Shown piece after piece: positions 37,208-45,963 of a stretch of DNA of 64,000 nucleotides. The stretch is taken from positions 496,001 to 560,000 of the forward strand of contig NZ_CP108487.1 of the NCBI RefSeq assembly GCF_036226525.1, written 5' to 3'. Source of the DNA: Kribbella sp. NBC_01245. GTDB taxonomy: Bacteria > Actinomycetota > Actinomycetes > Propionibacteriales > Kribbellaceae. Both the position numbers and the translations under genes were made by a program. How positions within the stretch are numbered: the stretch's first letter is position 1; each line of letters begins with the position of its first letter. Under the pieces are notes generated by a model. It saw only the letters and a program-made list of their open reading frames with translations, had not been told where the DNA came from and did not search any database.

Positions 37208-38821
37208 GTGAACGAAACATCTGGGTTCGACCGCCGCTCGTTCCTGAAGTACTCCGGGGTGCTGGGCGCAGCCGCGACGATCACTGGTGGATTGTCGGCC
37301 TGTTCCAGCGGCCCGAAGTCGACCGGAGCGGTCGGCGCCGCCGGGGACACCGAGCTGGTCACCGCGGTGATCGGCTACGGGAACAACCAGAGCTGGGATC
37401 CGACTCTGACCGCCTCCGCCTTCACGATGGCCGCCAACCAGCACATCTACGAAGGGCTGCTCGACACCGACCCGATCACCCGGCAGCCGTACCCCGCCCT
37501 GGCGACCGAGGTGCCGGCCGACCTGCAGGCCACGTCGTGGAAATTCGCCCTGCGGAAGGACGCGAAGTGGCACGACGGCCAACCGGTCACGGCCGACGAC
37601 GTCGTGTTCACCTTCGAGCGGATCCTCGACCCGAAGCTGAAGGTGCTCACCTTCTCCTTCTTCGCCAGCTGGCTGAAGGAGGTCAAGAAGATCGACGACC
37701 AGACCGTCGAGTTGGTGCTGAACTTCCCGTACCCCGACGGCGCGCCGCGGCTGACCATCGCGAAGATCATGCCCAAGCACGTCTTCTCCCAGCCGGGCGC
37801 CTGGGACCTGGCCAAGAACGGCAAGGCGGTCGGCTCCGGGCCGTACAAGCAGGTCTCGCACCAGCCGAAGTCGAACACCACCTTCGAGGCGTTCGCCGAC
37901 TACAACGGCCCTCGCCCGGCGGCGTTCAAGAAGATGAACTGGCTGAGCATCGTCGACTCCTCGGCGCGGGTCGCGAAGATCTCCGGCGGCAGCGCCGAAG
38001 GGCAGATCTCGGACAACATCCCGTACGCCAACATCGAGCAGCTGAAGAGCTCGGGCCTCACGGTCGAGGGTGGCAAGGGCATGAACCACATGTTCCTGAT
38101 GTTCAACACGGCGAACAAGCCGTTCGACGACGTCCGGGTCCGGCAGGCGCTCTTCACCGCCATCGACACCAAGAAGATGATCGAGGTCGCGCTCAAGGGC
38201 CGCGGCCGGCCGAGCACCTCGTTCCTGAACGAGGAGAACCCCTCGTACGCCAAGTCGCGGACCGTCTACAGCTATGACCAGGCGAAGGCGAAGGCGCTGC
38301 TCGCCGAGGCCGGCGTGACGAACCTGTCGATCAACCTGCTCGCGGTGAACGTGAGCTGGATCGTCGACTGCCTGCCGACGATCGCCGCGTCCTGGAACGC
38401 GATCGGCGTGAAGACCACGCTGGAGCCGCAGGACACCGCCGCGGTGTTCACCAAGATGGACCAGAACGCCGACTACCAGGTGGTCGCGGCCGCGTCGAAC
38501 CCGAACCAGTTCGGCCTCGACGCGGATCTGATCCTTCGCTACAACTACACCCAAGGCGGGGTGTGGATGAAGTACACCCGCTGGGAGAACAGCGCCGGCG
38601 CCAAGGTGATCTTCGCCAAGATGGACGAGGCGATCCGGGCCACCGACGAAGCCACCAAGCTCAAGCTGACCCACGAATACCTCGACCTGGTCGCCGAGCA
38701 GGCGGTGCTGTACCCCGTCGTGCACACCGAGCTGATGACCGCCTGGAACGCGAAGAAGCTCAGCGGGATCAAGGCACAGCCCTACCCGGGCATCAACCTG
38801 CTGCAGGCCAAGCGGGCCTGA
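37208..38821 (+). CDS. ABC transporter solute-binding protein, family 5 (Tat lipoprotein)
   Basis: 537 residues from GTG 37208, which follows GGAGG. DRRSFLKYSGVLGAAAT is a twin-arginine signal ending in lipobox LSAC, so it is folded before export and lipid-anchored. The mature part is SBP_bac_5 (WKFALRKDAKWHDGQPVTADDVVFTFERI, the family hallmark). Binds a peptide or oligosaccharide-like solute. First gene of a five-gene operon ending in an aldolase, which argues that the solute is a sugar acid or glycoside rather than a peptide. Confidence 0.9.
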   Translation: MNETSGFDRRSFLKYSGVLGAAATITGGLSACSSGPKSTGAVGAAGDTELVTAVIGYGNNQSWDPTLTASAFTMAANQHIYEGLLDTDPITRQPYPALATEVPADLQATSWKFALRKDAKWHDGQPVTADDVVFTFERILDPKLKVLTFSFFASWLKEVKKIDDQTVELVLNFPYPDGAPRLTIAKIMPKHVFSQPGAWDLAKNGKAVGSGPYKQVSHQPKSNTTFEAFADYNGPRPAAFKKMNWLSIVDSSARVAKISGGSAEGQISDNIPYANIEQLKSSGLTVEGGKGMNHMFLMFNTANKPFDDVRVRQALFTAIDTKKMIEVALKGRGRPSTSFLNEENPSYAKSRTVYSYDQAKAKALLAEAGVTNLSINLLAVNVSWIVDCLPTIAASWNAIGVKTTLEPQDTAAVFTKMDQNADYQVVAAASNPNQFGLDADLILRYNYTQGGVWMKYTRWENSAGAKVIFAKMDEAIRATDEATKLKLTHEYLDLVAEQAVLYPVVHTELMTAWNAKKLSGIKAQPYPGINLLQAKRA

Positions 38822-38832
38822 GGTTATCGACT

Positions 38833-39792
38833 GTGGCCGTCATCGTCAGAATGCTGGTTCGCCGGCTGCTGATCCTGGTTCCATTGCTGCTCGGCATCAT
38901 CGCGTTTGTCTTCCTGGTGATGCGGTTCTCGAACAACGATCCAGCGATCGCCTATTTCCAGGGCGCCAACCCGACCGAGGAACAGCTGCACCAGTTCCGG
39001 CAGGAGAACGGACTGCTGGATCCGCTGCCGCTGCGGTACCTGCACTTCGTCGGTGACCTGCTGCAGGGCAACTTTGGCACCAGCGTGCTGACGAAGGCGC
39101 CGGTACTGCAATCGGTCACGACCGCGATGCCGCTGACCTTCCAGCTGACCCTGCTGGGACTGCTGGTGGCGCTGGTCCTGGCCTTGCTTCTGGGGGTCAC
39201 CGCTGCGATCTTCCGGGACCGCTGGCCGGACCAGGGGATCCGGCTGGTCTCGCTGATCGGGGTGGCCGCGCCTTCGTTCTGGCTGGCGCTGCTGATGATC
39301 CAGTACCTCGCGGTCGACCATGGCTGGTTCCCGCCGAGCGGCTACGTGAACCCGGCCGACGGGATCAGCGCCTGGCTGCGGACGATGGCTCTGCCCGCGC
39401 TCGCGCTGTCCCTGCCGGTCGCCGCCCAGCTGATCAGGATCATCCGTACGTCGGTGGTCGAGGAGCTCGACAAGGACTACGTGCGGACGGCGATAGGCAG
39501 TGGGCTGCCGCCGGTGGTGGTGGTCGGCCGGAACGTCCTGCGGAATGCGCTGATCAACCCGCTCACGGTGCTCGGCCTGAGGATCGGCTACCTGCTCGGC
39601 GGAGCCGTGGTGATCGAGCAGATCTTCACGCTGCCCGGGATGGGCACCCTGATGATCAACGCCGTTCGCGATGGTGATCCGGCGGTCGTACAAGGCGTGG
39701 TGCTGACCATCGCGGTCGGCTTCGTGGTGGTCAACCTCGTCGTCGACGTGCTTTATCTGCTGGTGAATCCGCGATTGAGGAGTGCCGCCTGA
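38833..39792 (+). CDS. ABC transporter permease (DppB type)
   Basis: 319 residues. Six hydrophobic segments, DppB/OppB N-terminus (VRRLLILVPLLLGIIAFVFLVMRF) and the EAA-like loop EELDKDYVRTAIGSGLPP. Start taken at GTG 38833; ATG 38851 is an alternative. The stop overlaps the next start (TGATG). Confidence 0.9.
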   Translation: MAVIVRMLVRRLLILVPLLLGIIAFVFLVMRFSNNDPAIAYFQGANPTEEQLHQFRQENGLLDPLPLRYLHFVGDLLQGNFGTSVLTKAPVLQSVTTAMPLTFQLTLLGLLVALVLALLLGVTAAIFRDRWPDQGIRLVSLIGVAAPSFWLALLMIQYLAVDHGWFPPSGYVNPADGISAWLRTMALPALALSLPVAAQLIRIIRTSVVEELDKDYVRTAIGSGLPPVVVVGRNVLRNALINPLTVLGLRIGYLLGGAVVIEQIFTLPGMGTLMINAVRDGDPAVVQGVVLTIAVGFVVVNLVVDVLYLLVNPRLRSAA

Positions 39793-41750
39793 TGCGCGGA
39801 AAACTGGCCCAACGACTGTCACGACCGGGGATCAACTTCAAGCGATTGCCACTGCCGGCCTGGCTCGCGGTCGCCGTACTGACGGTGGTGATCCTGGCCG
39901 CCGTGTTCGCGCCATTGCTCACGCCGTACGACATCCTGACGCAGGAGGGCACCGGCGGCGGGCCGTCGGCCTCGCACTGGTTCGGGATGGACAGCGCGAA
40001 CCGCGACATCTTCACGCGCCTCGTTTATGGCGCCCGCTGGTCGCTGATCATCGGGCTCGGCGCGACAGTGCTTGCGCTGGTCGCCGGCGCGGTCATCGGC
40101 GCCGTCGCCGCCACCTCCCGCAAGGCGGTCGACGAGACTCTGATGCGGCTCCTGGACGTGGTGATGGCGTTCCCCGGAATCGCGTTGGCCGCCGTACTGG
40201 TCGCGGTGTTCGGTGGTTCCATCCCCGTGCTGGTGTTCGCGATCGCCTTCCTCTATACGCCTCCCGTGGCCCGGGTGGTCCGGGCCAACGTGCTCGCGCA
40301 GTACGGCGAGGACTACGTGGTCGCGGAGAAGATCATCGGCGCGCGGACGCCGCACATCCTGATCAGGCATGTGGCGATCAACTGCGCCGCGCCAGTGCTG
40401 GTGTTCTGCACGGTGATGGTGGCCGACGCGATCGTCTTCGAGGCGTCGCTGTCGTTCATCGGGGCCGGTGTCCGTCCGCCGGAGCCGTCCTGGGGTTCAG
40501 TGATTGCCGACGGCAAGAACATGGTGCTGCTCGGCGGCTGGTGGGCGACGGTGTTTCCGGGCCTGTTGATCCTGATCACCGTCCTATCCTTGAACATCCT
40601 GTCCGAGGGTGTCTCCGACGCTTGGGCCGCGCCAGCCGCGCGCCGAGTGGAGAGGAAGAAGGGGGACAAGGACGCGCTGGAGACCCCGCAGCCCGGATCC
40701 GGCGAGCTGGTCGAACTTCCTGGTCTGTCCGAGGCGGCGACCCGGCTGCGAGAACGGGCCAGGCCGCTGCCAGACGGTGAACCGGTGCTGTCGGTGCAGC
40801 AGCTGGCGATCGGCTTCGAAGGCCGGCACAACGGGGTCGACATCGTTGACGGGATCAGTTTCGACGTACGGCCTGGTGAGGTGCTCGGTCTGGTCGGCGA
40901 GTCCGGCTGCGGCAAGTCGCTGACCGCGCTCACCGTGATGGGCCTGGAGCCGCGCGGCGCCAGGATCCGCGGCAGGATTCGGTTCGACGGCAAGGACCTC
41001 CTGAGTTTGAAGCGGTCCCAACGGCGCAGTTTGCTCGGTCACGACATGGCGATGATCTACCAGGATGCGCTGTCCTCGTTGAACCCGGCGATGACGATCA
41101 AGGCGCAGCTGAAGCAGGTGGTACGCCGCGGCGGGCGCCGTACTCCGACTGAGCTGCTGGAGCTGGTCGGGCTGGATCCCGAGCGGACCCTGTCCAGCTA
41201 CCCCCACGAGCTGTCCGGCGGTCAGCGTCAGCGGGTGCTGATCGCGATGGCGCTGTCCCGCGAGCCCAAGCTGATCGTCGCCGACGAGCCGACCACGGCG
41301 CTCGACGTCACCGTGCAGGCGCAGGTGATCCAGCTGTTGCTGCGGCTGCGGGCCGAGCTCGGTTTCGCCCTGATCCTGGTGTCGCACGACCTGGCATTGG
41401 TCGCGGACGTCACCGATCGGGTGGTGGTGATGTACGGCGGCCAGATCGTCGAGACCGGCGTCACGGCCGACCTGGTCGGCGAACCCGCGCACCATTACGC
41501 GCGCGGGCTGCTCGGGTCGGTGCTGTCGCTGGAATCCGGCGCGGCCCGGCTGACCCAGATCCGCGGCGTGGTGCCGTCGCCGGCCGACTTCCCGGCCGGT
41601 TGCCGGTTCGCGGACCGGTGCCCGATGGTCACCGACCTGTGCCGTACGACCGCACCCGACCTGGTCGGCCGTCCGGCCCGACACCTGGTGGCCTGCCATC
41701 ATCCGGCGGTCCTCCTTCTAAAGCCCTTGGAGAAGGAGGTGCTCCGATGA
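39792..41750 (+). CDS. Fused ABC permease-ATPase (DppC-DppD)
   Basis: 652 residues in one frame. Residues about 1-275 are a DppC-type permease (VAVLTVVILAAVFAPLLTPYD, GARWSLIIGLGATVLALVAG, EKIIGARTPHILIRHV). A charged linker (about 280-325) leads to a DppD-type ATPase: Walker A GESGCGKS, Q-loop IYQDALSSLNP, signature LSGGQRQRVLIAMAL, Walker B LIVADEPTTALD, switch His in LVSHD, and the oligopeptide C-terminal Cys motif (CRFADRCPMVTDLC). The two are normally separate proteins; the fusion fixes 1:1 stoichiometry. No frameshift is seen. Confidence 0.9.
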   Translation: MRGKLAQRLSRPGINFKRLPLPAWLAVAVLTVVILAAVFAPLLTPYDILTQEGTGGGPSASHWFGMDSANRDIFTRLVYGARWSLIIGLGATVLALVAGAVIGAVAATSRKAVDETLMRLLDVVMAFPGIALAAVLVAVFGGSIPVLVFAIAFLYTPPVARVVRANVLAQYGEDYVVAEKIIGARTPHILIRHVAINCAAPVLVFCTVMVADAIVFEASLSFIGAGVRPPEPSWGSVIADGKNMVLLGGWWATVFPGLLILITVLSLNILSEGVSDAWAAPAARRVERKKGDKDALETPQPGSGELVELPGLSEAATRLRERARPLPDGEPVLSVQQLAIGFEGRHNGVDIVDGISFDVRPGEVLGLVGESGCGKSLTALTVMGLEPRGARIRGRIRFDGKDLLSLKRSQRRSLLGHDMAMIYQDALSSLNPAMTIKAQLKQVVRRGGRRTPTELLELVGLDPERTLSSYPHELSGGQRQRVLIAMALSREPKLIVADEPTTALDVTVQAQVIQLLLRLRAELGFALILVSHDLALVADVTDRVVVMYGGQIVETGVTADLVGEPAHHYARGLLGSVLSLESGAARLTQIRGVVPSPADFPAGCRFADRCPMVTDLCRTTAPDLVGRPARHLVACHHPAVLLLKPLEKEVLR

Positions 41751-42760
41751 GTCTGCTTGAGCTGTCAGGTGTGCACGTTGTGCATCGGGCTCGGTCTGGC
41801 GGTGTGTTCAGCCGCGATCGGGTCTACGCACTGACCGGCGCCGATCTGACCATCGCCGCGGGTGAAACCGTCGGCGTGGTGGGGGAGTCCGGTTGTGGCA
41901 AGTCCACGCTGGCCAAGGTGCTGGTCGGCGTCCAGCAGCCGACGGAGGGTACGGCGTCGTTCCGGGGCCGCGACATCTGGTCGATGAAGCCGGCGGAACG
42001 CCGCGAAGCCATTGGTACCGGGACCGGGATGATCTTCCAGGACCCGTCGACCGCGCTGAACCGCCGGCTCCCCGTGCATCGCGTACTACGCGACCCGCTC
42101 GACGTCCACCGGCGCGGCACTGTTGCCCAGCGCAACGAACGGGTCCGCGAGCTGATGGCGTTGGTGGGGCTGCCGCGGAGTGTCGCCGATGCCTTGCCCG
42201 GCCAGTTGTCCGGGGGCCAGCGGCAACGCGTCGCGATCGCCCGGGCGCTGGCGCTGGAGCCGTCGCTGCTGGTCGCCGACGAGCCGACCAGCGCCCTGGA
42301 CGTCTCGGTCCGCGCGCAGATCCTCAACCTGCTGCTGGACCTGAAGGAACGCCTGGGCCTCGCGCTGGTGTTCGTCTCGCACGACATCCAGACCGTACGG
42401 CGGATGAGCGACCGGGTGATCACGATGTACCTCGGGCGGATCGTCGAACAGGCACCGGCCGGCGGCATCGCCCGGCAGGCGCGGCATCCCTATACCCGCG
42501 CGCTGTTCTCGGCGACGCCCGGGCTGATCTCGCCGATCGAGCCGATCCCGCTGGTCGGTCCGGTTCCGTCCGCCACCCGGCCCCCGAGCGGCTGCCCGTT
42601 CCGGACCCGGTGCTGGAAGGCCGACGAGGCCTGCGCCGCGGCGATGCCGGACTTCGAGTCCGACGCCGCCGACCAGGCCCATCGGTTCCGCTGTTTTCAC
42701 CCCGTGGTCGAGCGAGAGTCCACCACCGATCTGATCACTCAAGCACTGGAGCGTTCATGA
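41747..42760 (+). CDS. ABC transporter ATP-binding protein (DppF type)
   Basis: 337 residues. Start overlaps the fused gene stop (ATGA), with GAAGGAGG upstream. Walker A GESGCGKST, signature LSGGQRQRVAIARALAL, Walker B LLVADEPTSALD, switch VSHD, and C-terminal GCPFRTRCWKADEAC. Partners with the ATPase half of the fused protein. Confidence 0.92.
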   Translation: MSLLELSGVHVVHRARSGGVFSRDRVYALTGADLTIAAGETVGVVGESGCGKSTLAKVLVGVQQPTEGTASFRGRDIWSMKPAERREAIGTGTGMIFQDPSTALNRRLPVHRVLRDPLDVHRRGTVAQRNERVRELMALVGLPRSVADALPGQLSGGQRQRVAIARALALEPSLLVADEPTSALDVSVRAQILNLLLDLKERLGLALVFVSHDIQTVRRMSDRVITMYLGRIVEQAPAGGIARQARHPYTRALFSATPGLISPIEPIPLVGPVPSATRPPSGCPFRTRCWKADEACAAAMPDFESDAADQAHRFRCFHPVVERESTTDLITQALERS

Positions 42761-43692
42761 CCCTTCCCGCCCGCCTGACCGGTGTCATCCCACCCGTCTG
42801 TACGCCGCTCACCCCGGATCACCAGGTCGACACCGCCTCGCTGGTGCGGCTGGTCGACCACTTGATCGCCGGCGGGGTGAGCGGACTGTTCGTCCTCGGT
42901 TCCACGTCTGAGGTGGCGTACCTGCCGGACGGACACCGGAAGCTGGTGCTCGACACGGTGGTCGCCCACGCGGCGGGCCGGTTGCCGGTGCTGGCAGGCG
43001 TCATCGACACGGCGACCTTGCGGGTGATCGATCACGTCCGTACGGCTGTCGCGGCCGGAGTGGACGGCATCGTGGTGACGGCACCCTTCTACACCCGCAC
43101 CCATCCGGCCGAGATCGACAAGCACTTCCGGATGGTCGCGGCGGCTGCGGGCGTGCCGGTGTTCGCGTACGACCTGCCAGTGGCGGTGCACTCCAAGCTC
43201 GGCGCCGACCTGTTGTTGCGGCTCGCGGCCGATGGCGTACTTGCCGGCTTGAAGGACTCCAGCGGCGACGAGGGCGGCCTGCGCAACGTCATCCTGCAAG
43301 CACGGGACCGCGGCGACATCACCGACTTCAGCATCCTCACCGGCTCGGAGCTCACCGTCGACAACGCGTTGTGGATGGGAGCCGACGGAGTGGTGCCGGG
43401 GCTCGGCAACGTGGACCCCCACGGCTACGTCAAGCTCTTCGACCACGCGGTCGCCGGTGAATGGGAGCAGGCCCGCACCGAGCAGGAACGGTTGGTACGC
43501 CTCTTCGAACTGATCGGCGTCGGGGACCCGGCCAGGATGGGAATGAGCTCGTCGGCACTTGGCGCCTTCAAGGCGGCGCTGCAGTTGCGCGGCGTCATCG
43601 AGTACGGCGTGATGGCGCCACCCCAGATCCCCTTGGACACCGACGAGATCGCCCAGGTCGAGAAGTACCTGGTGGCGGCCGGGCTGCTCTGA
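42757..43692 (+). CDS. DapA/NanA-family class I aldolase (dihydrodipicolinate synthase-like)
   Basis: 311 residues. GSTSEVAYL (Thr-Ser pair binding the keto-acid carboxylate), Tyr in VFAYDLP, and Schiff-base Lys in AGLKDSSGDEGG. It starts four bases inside the ATPase gene (ATGA), so it belongs to the transport operon. Lysine biosynthesis is unlikely in this context. A role in cleaving or forming a 2-keto-3-deoxy sugar acid or N-acetylneuraminate-like compound is a better fit, but the substrate cannot be assigned. The stop is one base from the stop of the convergent esterase. Confidence 0.85.
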   Translation: MTLPARLTGVIPPVCTPLTPDHQVDTASLVRLVDHLIAGGVSGLFVLGSTSEVAYLPDGHRKLVLDTVVAHAAGRLPVLAGVIDTATLRVIDHVRTAVAAGVDGIVVTAPFYTRTHPAEIDKHFRMVAAAAGVPVFAYDLPVAVHSKLGADLLLRLAADGVLAGLKDSSGDEGGLRNVILQARDRGDITDFSILTGSELTVDNALWMGADGVVPGLGNVDPHGYVKLFDHAVAGEWEQARTEQERLVRLFELIGVGDPARMGMSSSALGAFKAALQLRGVIEYGVMAPPQIPLDTDEIAQVEKYLVAAGLL

Positions 43693-43693
43693 A

Positions 43694-45235
43694 TCATCCG
43701 ACCGCCTTCCAGAACCGGCAGTTGTGCTCCGCCGCCAGGCTGATCTGTGCCACCTTGTCGACGGTCACCGATAGCGCTGTTCCGTCACGGACGGCAGACC
43801 ATTCAGAGCCCGGTACGCCGGTCCGCGCGAAGGTCGTCCAGTAGCCGGAAAGCTTGTCGGCAAGGACTTTCTGGCGTTCCGTCAGCGGCGGGGGAGAGCC
43901 CGGCCCCGGCCTGTACGAGCTGCCGAAGAAGTACGGGACATCCGAGCCGTGGTAGGCCCCGAGCGGGTAGTCGCCGATCATGCGCCCGGAGTCCTCGGCG
44001 AACTCGTAAAGGTAGACCGGACCACGCGCGGCCTTGGCCACCGGGAGCTGCGCGCACGCGCCGAGCATCTTGCCTTCGTCGGTCATCGCGGTGGCGAGTG
44101 CGACGGCCGGGGAATCGTAGCGGCTGGCGGGGTAGGCCTTGAGTACGGCGGGGGCGTCGTCCCCGAACAGCCTGCGGATCTCGCCCGGGTACTCCTCGGG
44201 CGTGATCGGCAGCAGGTTGCTGACGAATCCACGCATCTCGTCCTTCGTCCCACCCAGGATGATCGGTACGTCGGCAGCCAGGCCGTGCCGCATCGCCGCG
44301 AGCGGTTGCAGCGGTAGCGCGGGCGTGCCCGTCACTGGCATCCACGGCAGTTGGTCGCTCCTGCGGACGAGGCCGACGCGTTCTTCGTCGAGCGCTGCGA
44401 AGGCGGCGGCAGGCTTGGCGCGGAGGCACGCGACCGCCGTACGGGCGTCAGGGCAGCCGACAGTCGTTGCAGCCTTCAGTGCGCGTTGTTCGGCTACAGA
44501 CTTCGTGACGAGGTTGTTGGCGCAGGGACCGCTCTGCACGATCGCCTTGTCGAAGAGACCTCTTGCACCTGGTGCTGCCAACTGTGCGCATGTACTAAAG
44601 GCACCGGCAGATTCGCCCCACAGTGTGACGTTATGAGGGTCTCCGCCGAAGGAGGCGATGTTGGCCCGTACCCAGCGCAGTGCCGCCTGCTGGTCGGCTA
44701 GACCGAAGTTGCCCGCGTACGGATCCTTGAGGCTCGGGTGCTTCAGGTACCCAAGTGCGCCGAGTCTGTAGTTGACGGAGACGAACAGTACGTCGTCCTG
44801 AGCCAGCAGGCGCGTCGGGTCGTAGAAGCGGCCAGAGCCGGTGATGAAGCCTCCGCCGTGCAGGAAGACCATGACGGGTTTTGGCGACGTGGTCTGCCTA
44901 GGCGTCCACACGTTCAAGTAGAGGCAGTCCTCGCTGCCGGGAGGCGGTTCCCCCGGCCAGCCGACTTGCAGGCACTGCTCGGACACCTGGGTGGCATCAC
45001 GTACGCCGGACCAGGACGCCGGTGGTCGAGGCGCTCGCCAACGGAAATCGCCCGTCGGTGGTGCGGCGAAGGGGACACCGAGAAAGACCCGGCTGTCGGG
45101 GTTGAGGGTGCCGCGAACGGTCCCGTACGTCGTACGGACAACTGACTCGTCAGCGGCTGTCGCGGGTAGTTGGGTCGCCACGGCCGCAGTTAGCACGGCG
45201 GCACCGGCTGTCATACAGACAAGGAGTTTTCGCAT
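43694..45235 (-). CDS. Secreted type-B carboxylesterase
   Basis: 513 residues from ATG 45235. Signal peptide LLVCMTAGAAVLTAAVATQL. Para-nitrobenzyl-esterase-like: FLGVPFAAPP, EDCLYLNVWTP, oxyanion-hole HGGGF, nucleophile Ser in LWGESAGA, Glu in GGTKDEMRGF and His in AYHGSDVPYFFG. Hydrolyses esters outside the cell. It abuts the aldolase operon tail-to-tail with no room for a terminator, so transcripts must overlap. Confidence 0.9.
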   Translation of the reverse strand: MRKLLVCMTAGAAVLTAAVATQLPATAADESVVRTTYGTVRGTLNPDSRVFLGVPFAAPPTGDFRWRAPRPPASWSGVRDATQVSEQCLQVGWPGEPPPGSEDCLYLNVWTPRQTTSPKPVMVFLHGGGFITGSGRFYDPTRLLAQDDVLFVSVNYRLGALGYLKHPSLKDPYAGNFGLADQQAALRWVRANIASFGGDPHNVTLWGESAGAFSTCAQLAAPGARGLFDKAIVQSGPCANNLVTKSVAEQRALKAATTVGCPDARTAVACLRAKPAAAFAALDEERVGLVRRSDQLPWMPVTGTPALPLQPLAAMRHGLAADVPIILGGTKDEMRGFVSNLLPITPEEYPGEIRRLFGDDAPAVLKAYPASRYDSPAVALATAMTDEGKMLGACAQLPVAKAARGPVYLYEFAEDSGRMIGDYPLGAYHGSDVPYFFGSSYRPGPGSPPPLTERQKVLADKLSGYWTTFARTGVPGSEWSAVRDGTALSVTVDKVAQISLAAEHNCRFWKAVG

Positions 45236-45522
45236 CTCCCGAGACTCCCGCGATACGCACAGCGACACGTCCCCTGCAGGAGGTATCCGCACCTACCCCA
45301 ACGAGCGTACAAACCGCCCTCCAGCCGCCTCCCTACATGACGCGTCCACTCGCGCCCCAGAATCCTCATGAGTGGTCGCGTTATGTCGTGACCACTCGCG
45401 GTAGGGGTGGGAGAGGTCTGCCTGGGTGGTAGACCTGGCTTTGGAAGAAATTCGGCCGGGCATGTCGAGAACGGGCCGGCGGCTCCGACGTCTGGGGAAA
45501 CGAACCGAAAGGGAGTGGACCG
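45236..45522. other. Intergenic region with a GAGTGGTC palindrome
   Basis: 287 bases between divergent genes. GAGTGGTC (45370-45377) and GACCACTC (45390-45397) form an 8-bp stem or operator about 125 bases before the YCII start. No gene is seen. Confidence 0.5.
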
Positions 45523-45924
45523 ATGAAGTACATGGTGCTGATGGCGGCGAACAAGCAGGGCTGGGACGACATGTCGAGCTGGTCTCAGGACGACATGCAG
45601 ACGATGTTCCAGTTCATGGAGGATCTGAACGCCGAAATGACCAAGAACGGCGAGATGCTGCAGGGCATCGGGCTGGCCGGTCCGGGCGCGATGAAGACGG
45701 TCCAGACGAAGGGCGACGGCGAGCCGATCATCACCGACGGGCCCTTTCCGGAGACCAAAGAGGTGCTGGCCGGGTACTGGATCCTGGACGTCGCCAGCGA
45801 GGAGCGTGTGCTCGAGCTCGCCACCCGGATCTCCCTCAGCCCGGGTAAGAACGGCGAGCCGAGCAACACCCCCGTCGAGGTGCACGCGATCCCGGATCAG
45901 GACATCGATCCCCTCAAGCTGTGA
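45523..45924 (+). CDS. YCII-family (DGPF domain) protein
   Basis: 133 residues; GGGAG lies before the start. MKYMVLMAA at the start and TDGPFPETKEVLAGYWILD are the family signatures. Longer than the copy at 458. It is 39 bases upstream of the SARP regulator on the same strand, so the two are probably co-transcribed, an arrangement similar to YCII-sigma factor pairs. Confidence 0.85.
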   Translation: MKYMVLMAANKQGWDDMSSWSQDDMQTMFQFMEDLNAEMTKNGEMLQGIGLAGPGAMKTVQTKGDGEPIITDGPFPETKEVLAGYWILDVASEERVLELATRISLSPGKNGEPSNTPVEVHAIPDQDIDPLKL

Positions 45925-45963
45925 TCCCGTGAGGTCGGGGGCCCGCCGGGTTAGGGTCGGTGG

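Noticed and set aside
37061-38725. N-terminal extension of the first GntR gene (806-residue frame)
   Set aside because: The extension is antisense to the solute-binding protein gene, while the shorter start has a good ribosome-binding site and begins the normal GntR N-terminus.
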